A stretch of DNA of 7,741 bases, from contig DOVA01000210.1 of assembly GCA_003520315.1 (NCBI GenBank), positions 1-7,741 on the forward strand, given 5' to 3'. A program made the translations under genes and the position numbers. This document shows, in pieces, positions 1 to 6,923 of the stretch. Below the pieces are notes generated by a model, which worked only from the letters and a program-made list of their open reading frames with translations, was not told where the DNA came from and did not search any database. How positions within the stretch are numbered: position 1 is the stretch's first letter; every line of letters starts with the position of its first letter. The DNA comes from Rikenellaceae bacterium (GTDB taxonomy: Bacteria; Bacteroidota; Bacteroidia; Bacteroidales; UBA932).

Positions 1-605
1 TTCCTTTCAAAGCCAGATCTGATAATATTGGATTTAGAAAAATTTAACTGTTTCATTATATCATTGGCAACTTCGGGTGTTGCTGTAGCAGTTAGAGCAA
101 TAACAGGAACATTCCCGACAATATCTCTGATATCTTTTATTAACAGATAGTCGGGACGAAAATCGTAACCCCACTGTGAAATACAGTGAGCTTCATCCAC
201 AACAAGAAAACTAACATTCATGTTAGATATCCTGACCCTGACTATCTCACTTTGAAGCCTTTCAGGAGATAGATAGAGAAACTTGTAATCTCCATATATT
301 GCGTTGTCTAACGTATAATCTATCTCATCTCTTGTCATCCCTGAATGAACCTGCAAAGCTTTTATCCCCCTTTTCTTCAAATTTTCAACCTGATCTTTCA
401 TTAATGCTATCAGAGGACTTACAACCAAGCAAATACCTTCAACCATCAATGCAGGAATCTGAAAGCAAATAGACTTACCTCCACCTGTAGGAAGAAGAGC
501 CAGTGTGTCCTTCCCTTCAAGAGCAGATTCAATTATTTCTCTTTGAAGAGGACGAAATGTTTCATAGCCCCAGTACTTTTTTAGAATCTCATTTTCTCTT
601 ACCAT
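1..605 (-). CDS. recQ: RecQ-family ATP-dependent DNA helicase, N-terminal part (cut by window edge)
   Basis: This is the first 201 codons of a superfamily 2 3'-5' DNA helicase that unwinds recombination and replication intermediates in the cytoplasm. The reading frame is open to the left edge, so the C-terminal part of the helicase core, the zinc-binding/winged-helix region and any HRDC domain lie outside. Helicase motifs appear in RecQ order: motif 0 around residues 11-21 (YWGYETFRPLQ, with the conserved Phe-Arg-Pro and Gln21), Walker A LPTGGGKS at 38-45, motif Ia VVSPLIALMKDQ at 61-72, Walker B DEAH at 137-140, directly followed by the RecQ-specific aromatic-rich loop ISQWGYDFRPDY at 142-153, and motif III ALTATAT at 170-176. 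The ATG at 605-603 is chosen because motif 0 begins only about ten residues later, as usual for bacterial RecQ. The gene is divergent from pckA. Family assignment is secure; which of several possible RecQ paralogues it is cannot be judged from this fragment. Confidence 0.95.
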   Translation of the reverse strand, partial: MVRENEILKKYWGYETFRPLQREIIESALEGKDTLALLPTGGGKSICFQIPALMVEGICLVVSPLIALMKDQVENLKKRGIKALQVHSGMTRDEIDYTLDNAIYGDYKFLYLSPERLQSEIVRVRISNMNVSFLVVDEAHCISQWGYDFRPDYLLIKDIRDIVGNVPVIALTATATPEVANDIMKQLNFSKSNIIRSGFER

Positions 606-629
606 ACATTCACAACATTAACAATATGG

Positions 630-660
630 TTTGATTTTTGTTGCTAATTTACTAATTTTA
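630..660 (+). promoter_or_regulatory. Candidate Bacteroidota-type promoter for pckA
   Basis: TTTG at 630-633 is followed by a 19-base spacer and TAATTTTA at 653-660. The Bacteroidota sigma factor consensus is TTTG, about 19-21 bases, then TAnnTTTG, so the -33 element matches fully and the -7 element lacks only the final G. Transcription would start near 667, leaving a leader of roughly 45 bases before the pckA ATG at 714. The leader is A/T-rich and has no purine-rich Shine-Dalgarno sequence, which is normal for this phylum. The match was found by eye in an AT-rich stretch, so chance agreement is possible. Confidence 0.42.
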
Positions 661-713
661 CATCTTCTAAAGAAACGGATAGTAATATTAACCAATAATT
701 TAAAAAATGCTCT

Positions 714-2312
714 ATGACAAGTATTGATTTGACTAAGTATGGTATCAGAAACGTAAAGAATGTGTTACACAATCCCTCTTACGAGGAACTTTTTCAGGCC
801 GAAGTTTCAGAAAAAAATGAAGGATATGAAAAGGGTATTCTTACTAAAACAGGCGCAGTATGTGTTAAAACAGGTATCTTCACAGGTCGTTCACCTAAAG
901 ATAAATATATTGTAAAAGATGCTACCAGCGATCAGCATATGTGGTGGGATGGAAACATTAACCAACCGGTCTCTCCTGAAATATATAACGAATGCAAGGC
1001 TCTTGTTCAGAAACAGATGTCTGATAAGGAGACAATATATGTCATGGATGCTTTCTGTGGCACTAATGAAGATACCAGACTAAAAGTCAGATTTATAGTG
1101 GAGGTAGCATGGCAGGCACACTTTGTTAAAAACATGTTTATTCGCCCATCCAGATATGAACTTGAGCATTTTGGAGAACCAGACTTCGTTTTCATGAACG
1201 GCTCCAAAGTAACAAATCCTAAATGGAAAGAGCAGGGACTTCATTCTGACGTATTTGTCATGTTCAATCTTACTGAAAAAATAGCTATATGTGGTGGAAC
1301 ATGGTATGGAGGCGAGATGAAAAAGGGAATTTTCTCCATGATGAACTATTTTCTTCCACTCAAAGGCATCGCTTCAATGCACTGTTCAGCCAATGTTGGT
1401 GAAAATGGCGATGTGGCTATTTTTTTCGGTCTTTCAGGAACAGGTAAAACTACTCTTTCAGCTGACCCTAAGCGCTATTTAATAGGTGATGACGAACATG
1501 GCTGGGACGATCATGGCATATTTAACTATGAAGGTGGCTGTTATGCTAAAACGATAAATCTTAGTCAGGAAAATGAACCGGATATATGGGATGCTATTAG
1601 AAGAGATGCACTTCTGGAAAATGTGACAATTAGAGAGGATGGCACACCAGATTATTCTGACGCTTCTGTTACTGAAAACACCCGGGTATCTTATCCTATT
1701 TATCATATTAATAAGATTGTTCTTCCTTCAAAAGCAGGTCACGCAAAAAAAATTATCTATCTTTCCGCAGATGCCTTTGGAGTACTCCCTCCTGTATCAA
1801 TTTTGGACAGAGATCAGGCTCAATACCATTTTCTGTGCGGTTACACTTCTAAATTAGCCGGTACTGAAAGAGGAATTACAGAACCTGTTCCATCGTTCTC
1901 TCCTGCTTTTGGTGAGGCCTTTTTAACCTTACATCCAACTGTTTATGCATCTACTCTTGCCAAAAAAATGGACGAACACGGAGCTAAGGCATATCTTGTA
2001 AATACAGGATGGAATGGTACAGGAAAGAGAATTTCAATTAAGGATACCCGTGCGATTATTGATTCTATTATTGATGGATCTATTGAAAAGACTGAAAAAA
2101 AACATATTCCTATTCTTAATCTCACTGTTCCGGTAAAGCTGGACAATGTTTCAGACATTCTTGATCCAAGAGATTCTTATGCTGATAAAAACGTTTGGGA
2201 AGAAAAAGCCAGATCATTAGCTGCCAAATACATAAAAAATTTCGAACAATATTGTGATAATGATGCCGCAAAAAAATTAGTTAAATCTGGCCCACAACTC
2301 AATAACGAATAA
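714..2312 (+). CDS. pckA: Phosphoenolpyruvate carboxykinase (ATP)
   Basis: This cytosolic enzyme interconverts oxaloacetate + ATP and PEP + CO2 + ADP. It serves gluconeogenesis, or in succinate-forming anaerobes CO2 fixation onto PEP with ATP gain. At 532 residues it is close to the 540 of E. coli PckA and is complete. Visible signatures are [10 protein letters not shown] at 58-67 (substrate Arg59, E. coli Arg65), WYGGEMKKG at 197-205 (Tyr198, Lys204), MHCSAN at 222-227 (metal ligand His223), the kinase-1a P-loop GLSGTGKTT at 239-247 (Lys245), metal-binding DDEHGW at 259-264 (Asp260), NTRVSYP at 322-328 (Arg324, E. coli Arg333) and [10 protein letters not shown] at 430-439 in the nucleotide-binding part. 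All expected catalytic residues are present, with a constant offset of nine from E. coli from about residue 198 to 324. The P-loop and the ATP-type signatures exclude the GTP-dependent family. The ATG at 714 is the only start that fits; another ATG at 707 is out of frame and soon hits a stop. A peptidase gene follows after 3 bp with no terminator between, so the two are probably co-transcribed. Confidence 0.98.
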   Translation: MTSIDLTKYGIRNVKNVLHNPSYEELFQAEVSEKNEGYEKGILTKTGAVCVKTGIFTGRSPKDKYIVKDATSDQHMWWDGNINQPVSPEIYNECKALVQKQMSDKETIYVMDAFCGTNEDTRLKVRFIVEVAWQAHFVKNMFIRPSRYELEHFGEPDFVFMNGSKVTNPKWKEQGLHSDVFVMFNLTEKIAICGGTWYGGEMKKGIFSMMNYFLPLKGIASMHCSANVGENGDVAIFFGLSGTGKTTLSADPKRYLIGDDEHGWDDHGIFNYEGGCYAKTINLSQENEPDIWDAIRRDALLENVTIREDGTPDYSDASVTENTRVSYPIYHINKIVLPSKAGHAKKIIYLSADAFGVLPPVSILDRDQAQYHFLCGYTSKLAGTERGITEPVPSFSPAFGEAFLTLHPTVYASTLAKKMDEHGAKAYLVNTGWNGTGKRISIKDTRAIIDSIIDGSIEKTEKKHIPILNLTVPVKLDNVSDILDPRDSYADKNVWEEKARSLAAKYIKNFEQYCDNDAAKKLVKSGPQLNNE

Positions 2313-2315
2313 AAT

Positions 2316-3986
2316 ATGAAAAAGGGACTGTTAATTTTGACACTGTCAGTAATTATGGCGAGTTGCTCAAAAAACGATGAGAAGAGGCTTCAGGAGATTA
2401 TTACAAGCACTGAAGATACTATTCGCCCATTAGCCAAAATGGCAGCTCTTGCTTATTGGAACGGAACAATAACAGGAGACCCTGCAGAGTTTAAAAAATA
2501 TTCGGATGCCACAATACAAATAACTAAAGTGTTCTCAAATCCTGATACTTTTGCTGAATTAAAAACAATAAAGGAACGGGGGAAAGTTAAAGATTCGCTA
2601 TTGACCAGACAACTCACTGTGCTTTATAATCAGTTTCTTGCAAACCAGGCAGATACTTCTCTTCTAAATGCAATAATCAACAAAACTTCTGCCCTTGAAC
2701 TTAAATATGCAGAGTACAGAGCTAACTTCAAAGGCAAACCAATAACAGACAATGAGGTTGAGAGTATTCTTAAAACTTCTACTGACAGTAAGGTTCTTGA
2801 GGAAGTGTGGAGAGCGCACAAGGAGATTGGACCGGTTGTTGCCAATGATATTATAGAACTTGTAAAGATGCGCAATAAAGTTGCGACATCTCTTGGATTT
2901 GACAACTATCACAGCATGACTTTGGAACTCTCGGGACAAGACCCTAAAGAAATTTCTGCTATTTTTGATGAATTAGATTCTCTTACAAAGGATGCTTTTG
3001 TGAAAGTCAAAGGAGAAATGGACTCCGTACTTTCTTTACGATATAAAACTGCTTCGGCAGACCTTATGCCTTGGCACTATCAAGGAAGATATTTTCAAGA
3101 ATCTCCAAATATTTACCCGGTTAATCTTGACTCGTACTATAAGGGTAAAAATCTGGAAAAATTGACCTCGAATTTTTATAACAGCATAGGAATTGACATT
3201 ACTAAAGTAATGCAAAACAGCGATCTGTACGAAAAACCAAAGAAAAATCAACATGCTTACTGTACTGATATTGACAACGAAGGCGATATCAGAGTTCTAT
3301 GTAACATAAGAGACAACGAACAGTGGATGGGAACGATGCTTCATGAATTTGGACATGCTGCCTACTCTTTGGGACATGATAATCCAAATAATCCTTATTT
3401 TCAGAGAAGTGCTGCTCATACATTTACTACAGAAGCAATAGCAATGCTATTTGAACGCCTGTCTCGAAACCCTGAATGGATGAAACAGGCTCTTGGTCTT
3501 ACTCAGGAAGAAAAAGAGAATATTTCAAAAGATTGTGAAAAAGCTGCCAGATTAAAACAGCTCGTTTTCAGCCGGTGGGTTCAAGTTGTATACAGATTTG
3601 AAAAATCGATGTACGAAAATCCAGATCAGGATCTTAACAAATTGTGGTGGGATTTGGTTGAAAAATATCAGATGCTCAAAAAACCGGTAGATAGAAACTC
3701 TCCTGACTGGGCAACTAAGATACACATTGCACTTTATCCTTGTTATTATCACAATTACCAGTTAGGAGAACTGCTTGCTTCTCAAATTCATTACTATATA
3801 GTTGATAGCGTCACTAAATCAGGAGACTACAAAAATGAATGCTACATTGGCAATAAAGATATTGGCAATTGGATGAAAGAGAAGATTTTTAATGTAGGAA
3901 TGAGATACGAATGGAATGACATGATTGAGAGAGCAACAGGAGAAAAACTTACTGCAAAATACTTTGCAAAACAATTTATTGATTAA
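2316..3986 (+). CDS. Lipoprotein zinc metallopeptidase, M2 (ACE-like)/M3 group
   Basis: This is a predicted exported, lipid-anchored gluzincin that would cleave small peptides. The N-terminus is a lipoprotein signal: Lys2-Lys3, a hydrophobic stretch at 5-14, and lipobox M-A-S-Cys17. The zinc site HEFGH is at 343-347, with Glu344 as catalytic base and the likely third ligand Glu373 in TTEA, 26 residues after His347 (24 in human ACE). Upstream, NQHAYCTDID at 311-320 then GDIRVLCNI at 323-331 resembles the ACE segment with HASA and the edge strand before HEMGH. Downstream, KIHI at 468-471 and YPCYYHNY at 474-481 resemble the ACE KFH...PY..Y region, making His470 and Tyr477 candidate transition-state residues. 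The M2-like fold signature LEEVWRAHKEIGP lies at 161-173. The mature chain is mostly helical by appearance and 540 residues long. HEFGH itself is the form typical of M3 (thimet/oligopeptidase F), so the family boundary is uncertain; metallopeptidase function is not. The gene starts 3 bp after pckA and ends before a strong terminator. Confidence 0.88.
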   Translation: MKKGLLILTLSVIMASCSKNDEKRLQEIITSTEDTIRPLAKMAALAYWNGTITGDPAEFKKYSDATIQITKVFSNPDTFAELKTIKERGKVKDSLLTRQLTVLYNQFLANQADTSLLNAIINKTSALELKYAEYRANFKGKPITDNEVESILKTSTDSKVLEEVWRAHKEIGPVVANDIIELVKMRNKVATSLGFDNYHSMTLELSGQDPKEISAIFDELDSLTKDAFVKVKGEMDSVLSLRYKTASADLMPWHYQGRYFQESPNIYPVNLDSYYKGKNLEKLTSNFYNSIGIDITKVMQNSDLYEKPKKNQHAYCTDIDNEGDIRVLCNIRDNEQWMGTMLHEFGHAAYSLGHDNPNNPYFQRSAAHTFTTEAIAMLFERLSRNPEWMKQALGLTQEEKENISKDCEKAARLKQLVFSRWVQVVYRFEKSMYENPDQDLNKLWWDLVEKYQMLKKPVDRNSPDWATKIHIALYPCYYHNYQLGELLASQIHYYIVDSVTKSGDYKNECYIGNKDIGNWMKEKIFNVGMRYEWNDMIERATGEKLTAKYFAKQFID

Positions 3987-3997
3987 TTCAATATAGT

Positions 3998-4042
3998 ATC
4001 AGGGTGTCGGAAATTATTGCTTTGACACCCTGATTTATTTTT
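3998..4042 (+). terminator. Intrinsic terminator of the pckA-peptidase operon
   Basis: A perfect 11-bp inverted repeat, ATCAGGGTGTC at 3998-4008 and GACACCCTGAT at 4024-4034, encloses a 15-base loop. It is followed on the plus strand by a T-rich tract at 4034-4042 broken by one A. It begins 11 bases after the peptidase stop codon. The right arm ends exactly where the convergent HAD gene's stop codon begins, so the T-tract doubles as the last codons of that gene. On the minus strand the hairpin is not followed by a good T-run, so it probably works mainly on plus-strand transcripts, although it may also slow minus-strand transcription. Confidence 0.88.
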
Positions 4043-4658
4043 GTTCATTCAAAAACTTTTCAATCTCGCTATCGAGATCTATCCCCTTTTTTAAATGTAG
4101 AGTTTTGAAACCCAGTGAATTAGCTGTGTTAATATTCATTTCTCCATCATCAATAAAAAGAGATTCTTCTGCCTTAATTCTTGAATCCTCCATCATTTTC
4201 AAAAATATTTCGTTGTTTGGTTTAACCATCTTCATCTGATATGAAAGATACATTTTATCAAAGCAGTCGTTCATATCAATCCCATAAGCTGAAAAAATAT
4301 CTCTAACTTTACTCATTGCTATGGGATTGGTATTGCTGAGTAAAAAAACATTGTAACTCTTTTTAAGTCTCAACAACGTTTCAAACCTTTTGACAGGAAT
4401 ATCAGAAAGAAAGTCACCCATTGCATTGTCAATTTCATAATCCTTGACAATGTGTCCTATATGATCGCAAATTATTTCTCTAAACCTTGCTGCATCAATA
4501 GCTCCTTTTTCAAATTCAAGAAAGAAACCATCCTGAACAAAATCATTCAGAATATCATCAAAATCCTTGAAGCCTAACTTCTTAAAAGAATCTACGCAGG
4601 CCTGTCTGTCAAGAGTAATTATTACTCCTCCAAGATCAAAAACAATATTTTCAATCAC
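4035..4658 (-). CDS. HAD-family hydrolase (HAD-IA, YihX-like sugar phosphatase candidate)
   Basis: This is a 207-residue cytosolic haloacid dehalogenase superfamily protein, probably a phosphatase. HAD motifs are all present: motif I VFDLGGVI at 6-13 with nucleophile Asp8, motif II SNTN at 108-111, motif III Lys146 in [10 protein letters not shown] (143-152), and motif [10 protein letters not shown] at 168-175 with Asp170/Asp171. Residues about 15-90 look helical and would form a small C1 cap. The second motif I aspartate (DxD) is replaced by Gly10; the same D-L-G pattern is seen in E. coli YihX, an alpha-D-glucose-1-phosphatase, so this is a subfamily trait and not damage. The start codon is GTG at 4658-4656, overlapping the phosphorylase stop as GTGA. 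No later start is possible because Asp8 follows at once. Third gene of the deaminase-phosphorylase operon, it might remove phosphate from the sugar-1-phosphate formed there. The substrate is inference. Confidence 0.9.
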   Translation of the reverse strand: MIENIVFDLGGVIITLDRQACVDSFKKLGFKDFDDILNDFVQDGFFLEFEKGAIDAARFREIICDHIGHIVKDYEIDNAMGDFLSDIPVKRFETLLRLKKSYNVFLLSNTNPIAMSKVRDIFSAYGIDMNDCFDKMYLSYQMKMVKPNNEIFLKMMEDSRIKAEESLFIDDGEMNINTANSLGFKTLHLKKGIDLDSEIEKFLNEQK

Positions 4659-5476
4659 AAATCCGATATTAAGGAGACAAACAATTGGGTCATCTTATCA
4701 GCGGCCCTGTTGGCAGCAGCAATTACTTCTTCCCCATCATTTACAAAATCTTCTGTAAAATCATGAGCCTCGTTTGTAATTACAGATATCCCAAAAACCG
4801 GTATGTTGCAATGTCTTGCAACAATTACTTCAGGAACAGTAGACATGCCTACTGCATCAGCACCTACTATGCCATAGAAAGCATATTCAGCAGGAGTCTC
4901 ATAAGTTGGACCTGTACCTGCAAGGTAAACCCCCTTTTTTAAAGTAATGTCCAAAACGGATGCAATTTTTTCAGCTTTTCTTATTAGTTCCAGGTCATAT
5001 GGCCTCGTCATATCAGGAAAACGTGGACCAAATTCATCTAAATTCTTTCCAATCAACGGATTAGGCATTAAATTGATGTGATCTCTAATTATCATAAGAT
5101 CACCAACTTTAAAATCATGGTTTACACCTCCTGCCGCATTTGAAACGAAAAGAGAAGAGATTCCAAGTTTTTTCATAACTCTTACCGGAAGTGTAACCTG
5201 ATTCATGCTGTATCCTTCGTAATAATGGAACCTTCCCTGCATAGCAAGTACATATTTGCCACCAAGAATACCACCAATCAAGTTCCCTTTATGACCTATG
5301 GCCGTGGACTGGGGAAAATGTGGAATTTGTGTATAGGGAATTATACATTTCTCTTCAATTATTTCTGCTAATCCTCCCAATCCACTGCCAAGAATAATAC
5401 CGACTTTAGGTTTCCTGCCAGAAAGTTTATCACTAATAAAGGCTGTTGCCTCTTCAATTTGTTGAATATATTCCAT
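4655..5476 (-). CDS. punA: Purine nucleoside phosphorylase, trimeric (PNP/MTAP family)
   Basis: This cytosolic enzyme splits purine nucleosides with phosphate into the base and (deoxy)ribose-1-phosphate. The 273-residue length is typical of the homotrimeric low-molecular-mass family. Visible signatures are [13 protein letters not shown] at 26-38 (phosphate-binding Ser31), GHKG at 61-64 (His62), [10 protein letters not shown] at 80-89 (Arg82, His84, Tyr86), SNAAGG at 112-117, and the base-binding TYETPAEY at 191-198 with Glu193, equivalent to human Glu201. Met211-Ser212 match human Met219-Ser220, and Asn235 in VITNEA matches human Asn243. Asn at this site is the 6-oxopurine (inosine/guanosine) form; methylthioadenosine phosphorylases have Asp there. 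The protein should therefore act on deaminated nucleosides, fitting the deaminase gene ending 9 bp upstream. The ATG at 5476 gives a normal N-terminus, and the TGA stop overlaps the next gene. Whether 5'-methylthioinosine, inosine, guanosine or deoxy forms are preferred cannot be read from sequence. Confidence 0.95.
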   Translation of the reverse strand: MEYIQQIEEATAFISDKLSGRKPKVGIILGSGLGGLAEIIEEKCIIPYTQIPHFPQSTAIGHKGNLIGGILGGKYVLAMQGRFHYYEGYSMNQVTLPVRVMKKLGISSLFVSNAAGGVNHDFKVGDLMIIRDHINLMPNPLIGKNLDEFGPRFPDMTRPYDLELIRKAEKIASVLDITLKKGVYLAGTGPTYETPAEYAFYGIVGADAVGMSTVPEVIVARHCNIPVFGISVITNEAHDFTEDFVNDGEEVIAAANRAADKMTQLFVSLISDL

Positions 5477-5485
5477 AATATGAAT

Positions 5486-6739
5486 CTATAATAGTTTTTT
5501 ATACAATTTGTTAACCATTTGAATAATTTCCTCTTCCTCATCAATTTTTTTATTCTCCATTAAAATATTTCCGTCACATATTAGGGTGTCAATACATGAG
5601 CTGTTAGCGGAGTATATTAGATTAGCCAAAAAATTGATATTTGGAGTAAATGCAACGCTATTAACATCCACAAGTGAAAGATCAGCAAGATATCCCTCTT
5701 TTATTATTCCAGTTTCAAGACCAAGAGAAAGCCCGCCATTGAGAGTTGCCAGAGATAAAAGTTCCTCCATCGGAAGCACTGTTGGATCCTTCCGCCAGGC
5801 TTTCTGGACAAGTGCTGTAGTTTTCATGGTCTCAAGCATGTCAAGATTATTTGAAGAAGCACAACCATCTGTTCCTAAAGATACGATAATCCCGGCTTCT
5901 TTGAATTCTCTATACTTGAATCTGTAGCCAGAAGCAATTTTTAAATTGGAATTTATGTTATGAATTATCTTAACTCTTCTTTTTGCAAGTATTTCGATAT
6001 CTTCATCGTCTATCCAAAGACAATGGGCAGCAAGAGTCTCAGGTCCCAATGCACCAAGAGAATCCAGATATTTTGTAGGAGACATTCCATACTTTTTAAG
6101 TGAATCCAAATTTTCAGATTCTGTTTCAGAAAGGTGGAGATGAACAAGCAACCCTCTTTCTCTCGCAAAATCACTTGCCCATCTTATCATATCTTCAGAA
6201 ACGCTGTAGGGAGCGTGTATGCCTACAGCAAAAATGTTTCTTTCAGGCCAATCCCTGGAAAAATCATACATCTTTTTACATTCATCCTTCATTTTTTCAG
6301 ATTTAGACTTATCCATTAAATCCAAAATAACGTACGAATGAACAGATCTGAGTTTCATTTCGGCAGTTGCTCTTTGAGCAGCAGGAAGATACCAATATTG
6401 ATCATTGTAGCAGGTTGTTCCTGATCTTATCATTTCCACACAAGCTAACTTTGTCCCCCAATATACAAGTTCTTCATCAAGCTTTTGTTCGGTAGGCCAG
6501 ATAACATTCTGCAACCAGTCCATTAAAGACATATCCTCACCAATCCCGCGCAGAAGAGTCATAGCTGCATGTGTGTGCATATTAATAAACCCGGGAATTA
6601 CATATTTTTCTTTCCCTTCAATTATTCTGTCAGCACCTTTGTCAATATGCTCCGAAATCTTTTCAATACGATTATCCTTTATAAATATATCCGTTATCTT
6701 ATTGTTGTTATTGACATTTTTAATTAATAGTGTAGACAT
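5486..6739 (-). CDS. mtaD: MtaD-like amidohydrolase (5'-methylthioadenosine/S-adenosylhomocysteine or adenosine deaminase)
   Basis: This is a 417-residue cytosolic amidohydrolase of the MTA/SAH deaminase group, which releases ammonia from the adenine 6-position to give the inosine form. Metal and catalytic residues are in order: His55 and His57 in FINMHTHAAM (51-60), His202 and Glu205 in HLHLSETE (200-207), His239 in AAHC, and Asp291 in GTDG (289-292). His175 in IHAPYSVS corresponds to a substrate-contacting His of the Thermotoga enzyme TM0936, and Glu84 in WPTE sits where that enzyme binds the ribose hydroxyls. The segment SNLKIASG at 264-271 is typical of the group, although the usual Asn-Pro before it reads Asn-Ile (261-262). 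Residues 1-50 and about 345-400 form the small beta domain found in these enzymes. First gene of the operon, 9 bp ahead of the phosphorylase. The alternatives, guanine deaminase or a chlorohydrolase-like enzyme, are less likely given the ribose-site Glu and the neighbour. Confidence 0.86.
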   Translation of the reverse strand: MSTLLIKNVNNNNKITDIFIKDNRIEKISEHIDKGADRIIEGKEKYVIPGFINMHTHAAMTLLRGIGEDMSLMDWLQNVIWPTEQKLDEELVYWGTKLACVEMIRSGTTCYNDQYWYLPAAQRATAEMKLRSVHSYVILDLMDKSKSEKMKDECKKMYDFSRDWPERNIFAVGIHAPYSVSEDMIRWASDFARERGLLVHLHLSETESENLDSLKKYGMSPTKYLDSLGALGPETLAAHCLWIDDEDIEILAKRRVKIIHNINSNLKIASGYRFKYREFKEAGIIVSLGTDGCASSNNLDMLETMKTTALVQKAWRKDPTVLPMEELLSLATLNGGLSLGLETGIIKEGYLADLSLVDVNSVAFTPNINFLANLIYSANSSCIDTLICDGNILMENKKIDEEEEIIQMVNKLYKKLL

Positions 6740-6789
6740 GTTTCTTTGTTATTAGTAATGTAAAAATAATCAGTTTTTTTACTCTAACT

Positions 6790-6797
6790 CAAAAATA
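6790..6797 (-). promoter_or_regulatory. Candidate -7 box for the mtaD-punA-HAD operon
   Basis: Read on the minus strand, positions 6797 to 6790 are TATTTTTG, an exact match to the Bacteroidota -7 consensus TAnnTTTG. Transcription would begin near 6783, giving a leader of about 44 bases before the ATG at 6739. No TTTG is present at the expected distance upstream, so the -33 element is missing or degenerate. The box overlaps a 12-bp A/T palindrome at 6791-6802 that is probably incidental. The region is very AT-rich, which raises the chance of a random match. Confidence 0.35.
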
Positions 6798-6897
6798 TTT
6801 TTTTAATGTCATATTCGTTTTGAAATATAAATATATAAGTCAAAATGGATTTTTATTTATAATTGCATCCTGTTAATTAATAACTCTTTCTTATTAT

Positions 6898-6905
6898 TAC
6901 CTTTG
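6898..6905 (+). promoter_or_regulatory. Candidate -7 box for the acyl-CoA synthetase gene
   Basis: TACCTTTG at 6898-6905 matches TAnnTTTG exactly. Transcription would begin near 6912, leaving a very short leader of about 12 bases before the ATG at 6924. No TTTG is seen 19-21 bases upstream, so support is one-sided. The rest of the 6740-6923 intergenic region is A/T-rich sequence in which I see no RNA structure, riboswitch or strong operator. Confidence 0.35.
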
Positions 6906-6923
6906 TGACAAATTTATCAACAT

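Noticed and set aside
613..620. Minus-strand TAATGTTG (7 of 8 to TAnnTTTG) as a recQ promoter
   Set aside because: Transcription would begin at or next to the start codon at 605, and no -33 TTTG is present; a chance match is more likely.
1007..2158. Several 66-75-codon open frames on both strands inside pckA
   Set aside because: They lie wholly inside a strongly conserved gene, show no recognisable domain, and have no start or promoter context; they are frame shadows.
2630..3752. Four minus-strand open frames of 66-91 codons inside the peptidase gene
   Set aside because: The plus-strand frame carries the lipobox, zinc site and family motifs; the antisense frames show low-complexity, cysteine- and isoleucine-rich sequences without motifs.
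4035..4658. HAD protein as inactive because the second motif I Asp is missing
   Set aside because: The D-L-G form of motif I is normal for the active YihX-type subfamily, and motifs II, III and IV are intact.
4567..6755. Plus-strand open frames of 60-113 codons opposite the HAD, phosphorylase and deaminase genes
   Set aside because: They are antisense to three genes with complete catalytic motifs and have no similarity I recognise; the longest (5586-5927) mirrors the conserved deaminase C-terminal half.
6791..6828. A/T palindrome AAAAATATTTTT (6791-6802) and an imperfect repeat at 6811-6828 as operators
   Set aside because: Short A/T palindromes are expected by chance in so AT-rich a region, and neither has G/C content or a repeat partner.
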